In this document: piece by piece, positions 1 to 5,664 of the stretch
How the letters are laid out: the number at the start of each line of letters is the position of its first letter
How positions within the stretch are numbered: position 1 is the first letter of the stretch
DNA from: an uncultured archaeon
GTDB taxonomy: Archaea > Nanobdellota > Nanobdellia > Woesearchaeales > CAIVOO01
Reading direction: 5' to 3'
Assembly: GCA_903907555.1 (NCBI GenBank)
Contig: CAIVOO010000064.1
Span: forward strand, 1-10,317
DNA: 10,317 nucleotides
Program-made: the position numbers and the translations under genes
Notes under the pieces: generated by a model
Seen by the model: the letters and a program-made list of their open reading frames with translations, nothing else
Told to the model about the DNA's origin: nothing
The model's database searches: none

Positions 1-1
1 A

Positions 2-361
2 ATCAAGGATGAGTGCGCAGACCTGTCTGATTATGCTGGCATCAGAATAAAAATAAAGGGAAATGGGAAATTAAGAGTCCAGCTCACAGAAGGAAGGGGA
101 AAAGAGTTTGGCGAAATATACAATTCAATAATAAGCCCTAAAAGTGAAGAAAATGAGTACAAGATTCCATTCTCTGATTTCAAATACAGAAAAGATTGGC
201 AGCATTCTAAGATTGACAAATCATACAAAGATAAGACTCTGGATTTAAAAAAAATTCAAGGGATAACAATGGAGCTGCTCTGCCCTGGAAGAGAGTTCGG
301 ATGCTCTGGAAGATCTTTTGAAATTTCAGAAATTGGATTCTACAAGGTGGATAAAAAATGA
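2..361 (+). CDS. CBM11/CIA30-like beta-sandwich domain protein, C-terminal fragment
   Basis: This reading frame is open from the left edge to a TGA at 359-361, giving about 119 residues with no start codon in view. The fragment carries the signature of the CBM11/CIA30 galactose-binding-like jelly roll: DLSDYAGIRIKIKGNGK near residues 7-23, a strand LRVQLTEG, then YKIPFSDFK, then DLKKIQGITMEL, and a closing strand FEISEIGFY. In known members this domain binds beta-glucans or acts as a non-enzymatic binding module; the ligand here is unknown. The protein is probably extracytoplasmic, as the next two gene products are lipoproteins, but its N-terminus is not visible. Its stop codon overlaps the next start as ATGA, so it belongs to the same operon. 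The domain call rests on motif pattern only. Confidence 0.7.
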   Translation: MKDECADLSDYAGIRIKIKGNGKLRVQLTEGRGKEFGEIYNSIISPKSEENEYKIPFSDFKYRKDWQHSKIDKSYKDKTLDLKKIQGITMELLCPGREFGCSGRSFEISEIGFYKVDKK

Positions 362-846
362 ATATCGGAAAACTAATAGCAGCCGCACTCGCCGCAATCC
401 CTGCGCTTGCGAGCCAGGGATGCACAGACTATGGATGCCTGAAAGAAACAGAATTCGAGGAAACCTCAACAGGAGTGTACGAAGGGCAGATTGACATGAG
501 CTACTATGCGACGTGCACAGGAGTCAAGGTAAAGAATGGAGATTATGTCAAGATTAAAATAAACGGAACAGGATGCTGGTATGAAGATAATTGCTCGGGA
601 CCGGACAGGCTTAGCGGAAAAACATGGGGCGTTGACATGTTTTTCAGGAAAAGCGGACATGAAGATGAGTGTTACAGGACGTACATAGGCGCTGGAATCG
701 AAGGATATCTTGGTTTGTACAGCTCAGAATATTATGAAATCTGCCTAGTTATTCCCGACGGAAAATCACAGTATGGGTGTGATGGCGAGATGTATGAAGA
801 CAATTCTGAAAAATTTGATGCTGTCATAACAGTAGGTGAAAAATGA
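358..846 (+). CDS. small Cys-rich lipoprotein with LecA/PA-IL-like lectin domain
   Basis: The 162-residue product starts with a short signal peptide ending in a lipobox-like ASQG|C (Cys22), so it is probably a lipid-anchored surface protein. The mature part is one domain that matches the C-terminal domain of the downstream 763-residue protein in ordered landmarks: YGC (25-27), GDYV (61-64), GCW (72-74), WG (90-91), IPDG (132-135), Cys141 and YEDN (146-149). The order GD...G.W...IPDG...Y.(D/N)N...F.V.I resembles the PA-IL/LecA calcium-dependent galactose lectin; IPDG and the YEDN stretch would sit where LecA has its calcium ligands. Multiple cysteines suggest disulfides outside the cell. A GGTGGAT ribosome binding site at 347-353 supports the ATG at 358. 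The lipoprotein call is good; lectin function is inferred. Confidence 0.8.
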   Translation: MNIGKLIAAALAAIPALASQGCTDYGCLKETEFEETSTGVYEGQIDMSYYATCTGVKVKNGDYVKIKINGTGCWYEDNCSGPDRLSGKTWGVDMFFRKSGHEDECYRTYIGAGIEGYLGLYSSEYYEICLVIPDGKSQYGCDGEMYEDNSEKFDAVITVGEK

Positions 847-3134
847 AGCTCGAAAAAATAATTGGAAAGATTCTTGTCGGTTTCTCTGCACTGGCAGCGG
901 CGTCTTGCGGAACCCCTGATTTCGATGGCTTGGACGGAAGCATAATGATTGGAAACGCGTTTCACAAAACAGCTGATTCAGGAACCCAGGATAACCCAAA
1001 CAATGATTATGATGCAGGCTCTTACGATGCCGGAGAAAGCGATTCAGGCTCTCAAAATCAACCTGCCCTGAAATTTTCAGGAGAGAAAGTTCTCTTAGGA
1101 GTTGAAGATACAGAGAAAATAATTGACCTGAACAGCTTCTTCGAATATGCAGACAGCTATAATTTTGATGTTGAAACTCCAATAATGCTCGAACTTATGG
1201 ATTCTCACACAGCAAAACTTACACAGCCTGAAAACTGGAACAGCGCAAAAGAGGGCGCAAAGAAAGTAAAATTCCAGCCATGCAACCAATATTTCGGATG
1301 CACGGACTTCACAGAATTTGATTATTATGTCGAAGGCGTGAATGATGCGCCAGCAATTTCAGCAATACCTCCGATTCAGCTAATGATTAACAGCACAAAG
1401 GAAGTTGACATCTCACAGTATGCAAGCGACATCGACGGGGACGAATTGACTCTAAGCCTAGGAAACAATTCCTATCCTAACATACAATTAGAGCTTTACG
1501 GGAAAATCCTGAAAGTGACATCCAATGACAAGGAAAGCTCTGCCATATCAAGCATTTCAGTTTCCGACGGCAAGGAAAGCGCAACAACAATGCTTCAGGT
1601 GTCAAGCAAAAAATGCTTCAATCCTGACAAGATGCCGCTTCTTTCTGAAAATATCGAACAGATAGTTTTTGACGAGGACACAACCTACAAGAAAGACCTG
1701 AACCAGATTTATTGCAGCGATCTCCCCATGACATTTGAGGTATTCGACCAAACCCCGAACGTAAGCATAACCTTGGAAGGCTCGATACTTAATATAAAAC
1801 CTGCCGCAAACTACAACGGCGAGGGAAATTTCACAATGCTTGTCTGCAATCAAGTTGCCTGCAGGAAAGACCCATTTTCATACATAATAAACAAGGTGAA
1901 TGATGCTCCTGTATTCGGCGAGATGCCTGAAGTGAAACTTGAAGCTGGAAAGTCAGACACTGTTGATTTTTCAAAAGCAGTATCAGATCCTGACGGGGAT
2001 AACATCACGCTGTCGGTTTCTGGCAGCAATAATTTCACATCAGTCGTGAATGGATACAACATAACATTCACAGCAACAGGCAAGGTCACCACTGAAACAC
2101 CTTCCCTTATTGCCAGCGATGGAACAAAAAGCGTCACAAAGCCTTTCAAGGTCCAGATACTGAAATGCTACAACAAGGAAGGGCTTCCTGAAAAGCTGAA
2201 AGAGCTGGATGCGCCTGTGTTTAATGAGGACACGACATTCACGCACCAGCTTCTCGACACATTCTGTGCAGAAAACCAGGCAGAACTGACGCATAAAGTC
2301 ACCATAAGCTCAAACAAGGTGGCTGCAAGCATAGCAAACTATCAGATTCTGCAGCTCGTGCCTGCAAAGGACTGGTTTGGGACTTTCACTGTCGGAGTTG
2401 AGGCATGCAATCCCAAAGGATGCGTCTCAAGCACTGCAAACGGGGAGGTAAAGAATGTAAACGATCCGCCAGTGTTTGGAAATATTTCAACATACTCATT
2501 TTCAATATATGATGTGCTTGTTTTGGACATGACTCCATACATAACCGATGCGGACAACGACCCGATAACATTGACAGCAACTGCAAGTAATTTTGACATA
2601 ACAATAGACAAGCTTGTTGCGACGCTAAAGCCGAAAGTTGCTGGAAGCGAATACGTGAATTTTGCAGCTTCTGACGGGAAAGTGACAGCGAACAGGTCTG
2701 TGTACATAACTGTGAATGACCCTTACGGATGCATCAATGACAGGGTTGATTTCGCGATTCAGCCGGATGGCAGCTATCACGGTACTGTGCACGGAAGGTT
2801 CTATGCGAATCCGACAGGGCTTAAGTTCAAGACAGGCGATACAATTGTCTCGACAGCTTCTGGAACAGTGTGCTGGCAGGGTTCAACCTGCTCTGATGCC
2901 AACGGCTCTTCAACCTGCTGGGGATTGTACGCTGCTTTTGTGAAAAACGGGAATTACACATCAGTCGTCCCGAAAAAAGTCGGAGCTAGCTGGACAGAAA
3001 AGCTGACTTTTGCAGACAGCGACGAATACGAGCTTGTATACATAATTCCTGACGGAAGCAGCTACACAACCTGCACCTCAAACCTGTACAAGGACAATGG
3101 AAAGCAGTTTGACATTTCGGTTAAAAAACAATGA
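843..3134 (+). CDS. large surface lipoprotein: three cadherin/Ig-like tandem units plus C-terminal LecA-like domain
   Basis: The 763-residue product has a clear lipoprotein signal (lipobox AAS|C, Cys22) and a low-complexity Asp/Gly/Ser linker at about 24-75. Three tandem units of about 186 residues follow, each with two beta-sandwich domains. The first domain of each unit starts near an EDT motif (88, 278, 462) and carries paired cysteines; the second starts at VNDAP/VNDPP (166, 352, 539) and carries a calcium-type DxDGD loop (196, 382; DADND at 569), typical of cadherin-like bacterial/archaeal Ig repeats. Residues about 628-763 form a LecA-like domain homologous to the preceding gene product. 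The layout, a lipid anchor, a long stalk and a binding tip, is that of an adhesin. The start has a TAGGTGA site at 833-839 and overlaps the upstream stop by 4 bases. Confidence 0.85.
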   Translation: MKLEKIIGKILVGFSALAAASCGTPDFDGLDGSIMIGNAFHKTADSGTQDNPNNDYDAGSYDAGESDSGSQNQPALKFSGEKVLLGVEDTEKIIDLNSFFEYADSYNFDVETPIMLELMDSHTAKLTQPENWNSAKEGAKKVKFQPCNQYFGCTDFTEFDYYVEGVNDAPAISAIPPIQLMINSTKEVDISQYASDIDGDELTLSLGNNSYPNIQLELYGKILKVTSNDKESSAISSISVSDGKESATTMLQVSSKKCFNPDKMPLLSENIEQIVFDEDTTYKKDLNQIYCSDLPMTFEVFDQTPNVSITLEGSILNIKPAANYNGEGNFTMLVCNQVACRKDPFSYIINKVNDAPVFGEMPEVKLEAGKSDTVDFSKAVSDPDGDNITLSVSGSNNFTSVVNGYNITFTATGKVTTETPSLIASDGTKSVTKPFKVQILKCYNKEGLPEKLKELDAPVFNEDTTFTHQLLDTFCAENQAELTHKVTISSNKVAASIANYQILQLVPAKDWFGTFTVGVEACNPKGCVSSTANGEVKNVNDPPVFGNISTYSFSIYDVLVLDMTPYITDADNDPITLTATASNFDITIDKLVATLKPKVAGSEYVNFAASDGKVTANRSVYITVNDPYGCINDRVDFAIQPDGSYHGTVHGRFYANPTGLKFKTGDTIVSTASGTVCWQGSTCSDANGSSTCWGLYAAFVKNGNYTSVVPKKVGASWTEKLTFADSDEYELVYIIPDGSSYTTCTSNLYKDNGKQFDISVKKQ

Positions 3135-3571
3135 GAGAGAAAGACATCAAAATAATAAACCACGTGCGGGCCAATGCGCGAAAATCATTGACAAAGATTG
3201 CCCGCGAGATGTACCTGCCTGTAACGACTGTGTTCGACAGGCTGAAAGTCAGCGAGAAGAAGCACATACTGCGCTATGTCGCGCTGCTGAACTACAATTC
3301 CCTTGGCTACAGCGCAAAGACTCATCTCATTGTTTCTCTTGACGATAAAGACAAGGAAGCATTCAGGAATTACATAATGCAGCAGCCGTCGACAAACAAT
3401 TTCTTCCAGATAAACTCTTCTTATAATTTTTTTGTAGAGAGCATATTCAAGGACATCAAAGAAGCGCATCAGTTCATGCAGTTCCTGAAAGCAAGATTCA
3501 ATTTCAAGGAAAACATATCATACTTCGTCTTAGATGATATAACAAGAGAAAACTTTCAAATTAAGATATAA
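3131..3571 (+). CDS. Lrp/AsnC-like winged-helix transcriptional regulator
   Basis: The 146-residue product has an N-terminal winged helix-turn-helix of the Lrp/AsnC type at about residues 3-50: DIKIINHVRANARKSLTKIA, then MYLPVTTVFDRLK as the recognition helix region. A C-terminal alpha/beta region (about 62-140, strands HLIVSL, FFVESIF and YFVLDD) is consistent with a RAM-like ligand-binding or oligomerisation domain. The length is typical of the family. Its ATG overlaps the stop of the surface lipoprotein gene as ATGA, and there is no good Shine-Dalgarno sequence upstream, so translation probably depends on reinitiation after the large gene. Its position as last gene suggests it senses or controls the surface operon, possibly by autoregulation; that is inference. 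The ligand is unknown. Confidence 0.8.
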   Translation: MREKDIKIINHVRANARKSLTKIAREMYLPVTTVFDRLKVSEKKHILRYVALLNYNSLGYSAKTHLIVSLDDKDKEAFRNYIMQQPSTNNFFQINSSYNFFVESIFKDIKEAHQFMQFLKARFNFKENISYFVLDDITRENFQIKI

Positions 3572-3575
3572 AAAA
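3570..3575 (-). terminator. oligo-T terminator of the EF-hand lipoprotein gene
   Basis: On the minus strand a run of six T follows directly after the TAA stop of the gene ending at 3576. Archaeal RNA polymerase terminates at such oligo-T tracts without a hairpin. On the plus strand the same bases overlap the stop codon of the Lrp-like gene, so the two convergent genes are separated by only four bases. Confidence 0.5.
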
Positions 3576-4160
3576 TTATCTCCTTCGAGACTTAGACTTA
3601 TTTGTCTTAGGCGCCTGCTTTGTAGGATTGATTGGCTGTCGAGATTGCTCTTTGACATATTTGTCGTACATCTGCATAGCATAATTGTGCGACTCTTCTG
3701 CTGTAATCAAATTGTTACCATCAGCATCTGCTTCCCTGCAGACTTTCTTCAACGCCTCTGGATTTCCAACCTGGCTGTAAAAGCCTTCTGCTGCATATTC
3801 ACATTTCTGGCTACCAACCTGCACATCGCATCCTCCTCTAACTTTGATTGTGCCTGCGACAATTCCTGCAAGAGTTCTCAAAGTTCCTTCTTCAAATTGT
3901 GTAGTGTACTTTCCTTCCTCTGCACAAATGTAAGAAAGCAGGTCATAATCAACACCAAGAAATTTAGCCGCCCATTTTGGGTCAGTTATCCTTTTTGAGT
4001 CTGAAGGCTGATAGCCTGTATTCTGCCTAGAATCCCCGCTTGCTGCTGGCAAGTCTGTAGGTACATACCCTCTTGACCCTGAAGATGTTGCGCAGCCTGC
4101 GCCAAGCGCTGTTGCCAAAGCTGCGATTCCAGTTAAAATTGTGACTCCTGTTTTGTTCAT
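3576..4160 (-). CDS. lipoprotein with a single EF-hand-like calcium loop
   Basis: The 194-residue product begins with a lipoprotein signal peptide (lipobox ALGAG|C, Cys23), followed by a Ser/Gly/Pro-rich linker to about residue 57. The folded part (about 58-170) contains Cys79, Cys111, Cys120 and Cys141, which could form disulfides, and a canonical 12-residue EF-hand loop DADGNNLITAEE at 145-156, with Asp1, Asp3, Asn5 and Glu12 in place. The C-terminus is a basic Lys/Arg tail ending SKSRRR. No family is recognised beyond the EF-hand loop, so only anchoring and probable calcium binding are proposed. The start at 4160 is supported by GAGG at 4166-4169 and a TATA element at 4197-4204. The signal peptide resembles that of the lipoprotein encoded at 4732. 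Confidence 0.8.
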   Translation of the reverse strand: MNKTGVTILTGIAALATALGAGCATSSGSRGYVPTDLPAASGDSRQNTGYQPSDSKRITDPKWAAKFLGVDYDLLSYICAEEGKYTTQFEEGTLRTLAGIVAGTIKVRGGCDVQVGSQKCEYAAEGFYSQVGNPEALKKVCREADADGNNLITAEESHNYAMQMYDKYVKEQSRQPINPTKQAPKTNKSKSRRR

Positions 4161-4196
4161 AAAAACCTCGTTCTTATGAGGATTATGGGGCGCTCA

Positions 4197-4204
4197 TATT
4201 TAAA
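4197..4204 (-). promoter_or_regulatory. TATA/BRE promoter for the minus-strand lipoprotein
   Basis: Read on the minus strand the sequence is CGAAAGATTTAAATAT: a TATA box (TTTAAATA) preceded by a purine-rich BRE-like CGAAAGA. The expected start site about 25 bases downstream, near 4173, would leave a short leader containing the GAGG site at 4166-4169. Confidence 0.6.
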
Positions 4205-4243
4205 TCTTTCGATTATTTTACCACTCTAAAGGGACAACAAAAA

Positions 4244-4258
4244 CGAAAGATTAATAAA
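4244..4258 (+). promoter_or_regulatory. BRE/TATA promoter for the plus-strand three-gene set
   Basis: CGAAAGATTAATAAA combines a BRE-like purine stretch with a TATA-like element. It predicts transcription from about 4280, just ahead of the GGGAGG ribosome binding site at 4284-4289. The first nine bases are an exact inverted copy of the element in the divergent minus-strand promoter. Confidence 0.5.
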
Positions 4259-4296
4259 CCAGTAATCATTACCAGCCTGAAAAGGGAGGCAATAAA

Positions 4297-4542
4297 ATGT
4301 CAGACGATGAAAAATCCAGGGAATATGTTCTACCAGCAAATGAAATAAAAGTTTTAACAGCAGAGCGTATGAGACAAATTGAAAAATCAAGCATACACGT
4401 AACTGTAAGAGGGGCTGAAAACGCTTACCAGCAAATAGACATTCGTAGACTCGAACAAATGTATAATTTAGAACCCCAGTACGACGCCCACGTCAAGGCT
4501 TTCAGGGCAAAACAGGCACTAAGAGTTGATTTGAATTATTGA
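4297..4542 (+). CDS. 81-residue protein of unknown function
   Basis: This gene encodes a small, charged, apparently soluble protein with no signal peptide, transmembrane segment or cysteines. I do not recognise a family. The sequence reads as mixed helix and strand, with an Arg/Glu/Gln-rich middle (ERMRQIEK, RRLEQMY) and a conserved-looking LPANEIKVLTAERM stretch at 12-25. The start is well supported by GGGAGG at 4284-4289, seven bases before ATG. It is the first gene of a three-gene set, followed after 11 bases by a 54-residue gene and then a lipoprotein gene. The coding call rests on the ribosome binding site, the upstream promoter and the regular spacing of the set. The function is unknown. 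Confidence 0.65.
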   Translation: MSDDEKSREYVLPANEIKVLTAERMRQIEKSSIHVTVRGAENAYQQIDIRRLEQMYNLEPQYDAHVKAFRAKQALRVDLNY

Positions 4543-4553
4543 GGATAATAAAA

Positions 4554-4718
4554 ATGAATAAGCCAGAAGATACAACAATAGAAACACCAAAAGCAGATTA
4601 TCACACTATAGCAACAGTCTTGAAGAACGATAGGATAATACAGTACACACATCCGGAAGTCAAAGATTTAGAATCAGACTTGATAAGAACTACAGGATGC
4701 GTATACCATACAAAATAA
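4554..4718 (+). CDS. 54-residue protein of unknown function
   Basis: This short ORF starts at an ATG preceded by GAGGAT (4541-4546) that overlaps the stop of the previous gene, and ends at TAA 4716-4718. The next gene's ATG at 4732 again has a GAGG site 13 bases after this stop, so the ORF fills an otherwise unexplained 189-base gap in a uniformly spaced series. The product starts MNKPEDTTIETPKADYHTIA and ends TTGCVYHTK; it has one cysteine, no signal peptide and no recognised domain. The chance of a random ORF of this length is not negligible, but the ribosome binding site and fit between neighbours favour a real gene. Confidence 0.55.
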   Translation: MNKPEDTTIETPKADYHTIATVLKNDRIIQYTHPEVKDLESDLIRTTGCVYHTK

Positions 4719-4731
4719 TGAGGAAATCAAA

Positions 4732-5151
4732 ATGAATAAAGTAATAGGAACAATAATGACAGGATTAGCAGCAATAGCTGCTTTAGCTGGATGCAGCGGC
4801 AAAAGCGAGCCAGTTGTTGATAATGTGGTAATGAATCCATCAGTTCAAATAAAGGGACGGGAATGCGCTGTTGAGAGCAGAGGTCAGGCAATAGGAGACA
4901 TAGTGTTTATTCGTGCTATCGATACTGACGGAGACGGACATATTGATGAAGCATTCAAAACAAAGGGTTATAATTTGCGAAACTTTAGCATAGATGCTTA
5001 TTTTACCGACAAGGTTGCAAAGGCAACAACACATTACATTACTCCAATCCTAAGGCACGAACCAGAAAGGCAACTGCTTAAAGGTTTTGCTGATACCAGA
5101 CAGATGTCTCCAGAATATCAATCAAGTTTGGAAATTGTCTGTATTTGGTGA
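4732..5151 (+). CDS. small lipoprotein with a DxDGDG calcium-loop-like motif
   Basis: The 139-residue product has a short lipoprotein signal peptide ending ALAG|C (Cys21), so it is probably anchored on the outer face of the membrane. Residues 64-75 (DTDGDGHIDEAF) match the DxDxDG part of an EF-hand, dockerin or thrombospondin type 3 calcium loop, although the position-12 Glu of a full EF-hand is replaced by Phe. Cys45 and Cys137 flank the mature domain and could pair. I do not recognise the family. GAGG at 4720-4723 supports the start. The signal peptide resembles that of the minus-strand EF-hand lipoprotein (both start MNK, then a TG and an Ala-rich core), so the two could be related or co-functional surface proteins. 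Confidence 0.75.
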   Translation: MNKVIGTIMTGLAAIAALAGCSGKSEPVVDNVVMNPSVQIKGRECAVESRGQAIGDIVFIRAIDTDGDGHIDEAFKTKGYNLRNFSIDAYFTDKVAKATTHYITPILRHEPERQLLKGFADTRQMSPEYQSSLEIVCIW

Positions 5152-5171
5152 TTTGATTTTTCCTTCTTCTT
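5152..5171 (+). terminator. T-rich terminator after the lipoprotein gene
   Basis: A T-rich stretch with a T5 run and CTTCTTCTT follows immediately after the TGA stop. It fits archaeal oligo-T termination and separates the small lipoprotein set from the superoperon promoter. Confidence 0.4.
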
Positions 5172-5198
5172 ATATATTATATTATAGTACCGCAACAA

Positions 5199-5206
5199 TT
5201 ATATAC
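5199..5206 (+). promoter_or_regulatory. TATA-box promoter of the exosome superoperon
   Basis: TTATATAC preceded by GCAACAA is a good archaeal TATA/BRE pair. The predicted transcription start lies about 25 bases downstream, near 5230, giving a leader of roughly 70 bases before the proposed pop5 start. A second AT-rich block (5171-5186) could be an alternative promoter. Confidence 0.5.
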
Positions 5207-5239
5207 CTCTATCCCTTTTAAACTAATTACGAGAGAGAG

Positions 5240-5300
5240 GAGAAAACACGGTTTACACGTTTTTCTCGGTTAATGACAACCGTTTACGAGGTGGTGAAGC
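5240..5300 (+). promoter_or_regulatory. structured leader with near-repeat and upstream mini-ORF before pop5
   Basis: The leader contains CGGTTTAC (5249-5256) and CCGTTTAC (5280-5287). By eye, AACCG at 5278-5282 can pair either with CGGTT at 5249-5253 or with CGGTT at 5267-5271; the latter pairing places the mini-ORF ATG (5273) in a 6-base loop. A further 7-base stem is possible between 5240-5246 and 5261-5267. GAGGTG at 5288-5293 is the ribosome binding site for the ATT start. Pairing was judged by hand, with no energy calculation. Confidence 0.35.
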
Positions 5301-5305
5301 ATTAA
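5273..5305 (+). other. 10-codon upstream ORF overlapping the pop5 start
   Basis: ATG 5273-5275 opens a frame encoding MTTVYEVVKH and ends at TAA 5303-5305. Its stop overlaps the proposed ATT start of pop5 (5301-5303) by one base. It has no evident ribosome binding site of its own. It could be a leader peptide coupling translation to pop5, or a chance frame. Confidence 0.25.
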
Positions 5306-5654
5306 TAAGCAATTAAAACCAATTTCACCAGTATTAAGGGAAAGGAAGCGTTATTTAGCGTTCGAAATCATCGCAGATGGCGAAATGGACGATTTTAGGG
5401 CCATTTCAAGCCAAATAATGGATAATTCTCTTAGACTGTATGGAGAACTAGGCATTGCCCAGGCAGGCATTTACATGCTGCCGGAGAAGTACAAGAAGGG
5501 AAAGGGCATAATCCGCGTGAACCACAAATACGTGAATCACATTAAAGCAGCTTTGGCCCTGACAAAGGAAGTCAAGGGAAGAAAAGCGATTTTCAGGACA
5601 TTAGGAGTTTCAGGAATGATAAACAAGGCTGAGAAGAGATACTTGTCAGCATAA
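5301..5654 (+). CDS. rnp2: RNase P protein component 2 (Pop5), ATT start
   Basis: Pop5 is a protein subunit of archaeal RNase P; it works with Rpp30 to support the catalytic RNA in removing 5' leaders from pre-tRNAs. The first in-frame ATG (5385) lies inside the conserved fold. Upstream of it the frame continues with LKPISPVLRERKRYLAFEII, which matches the typical family opening (LPPTLREKKRYIAFE). The frame reaches a stop at 5295-5297, and the only plausible initiator between is ATT at 5301, seven bases after GAGGTG. The resulting 117 residues fit the family's usual length; the ATG version would be only 89. The C-terminal part (RVNHKYVNHIKAALALTKEV, then LGVSGMINKAEKRY) is also typical. It heads the superoperon; psmA follows after 10 bases. 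Confidence 0.85.
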   Translation: MNKQLKPISPVLRERKRYLAFEIIADGEMDDFRAISSQIMDNSLRLYGELGIAQAGIYMLPEKYKKGKGIIRVNHKYVNHIKAALALTKEVKGRKAIFRTLGVSGMINKAEKRYLSA

Positions 5655-5664
5655 GAGGTTAAAC

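Noticed and set aside
2716..3342. Two plus-strand ORFs of 75 and 81 residues overlapping the end of the adhesin gene and the Lrp-like gene
   Set aside because: They run out of frame through well-supported domains and have no motif or ribosome binding site of their own.
3645..3998. 117-residue plus-strand ORF inside the EF-hand lipoprotein gene
   Set aside because: The opposite strand encodes a lipoprotein with a clear lipobox, EF-hand loop, promoter and ribosome binding site; this frame is a Cys/Phe-rich shadow.
5385..5654. Short pop5 version starting at ATG 5385
   Set aside because: It would delete the conserved LRERKRYLAFE region and has no ribosome binding site, whereas ATT 5301 does.
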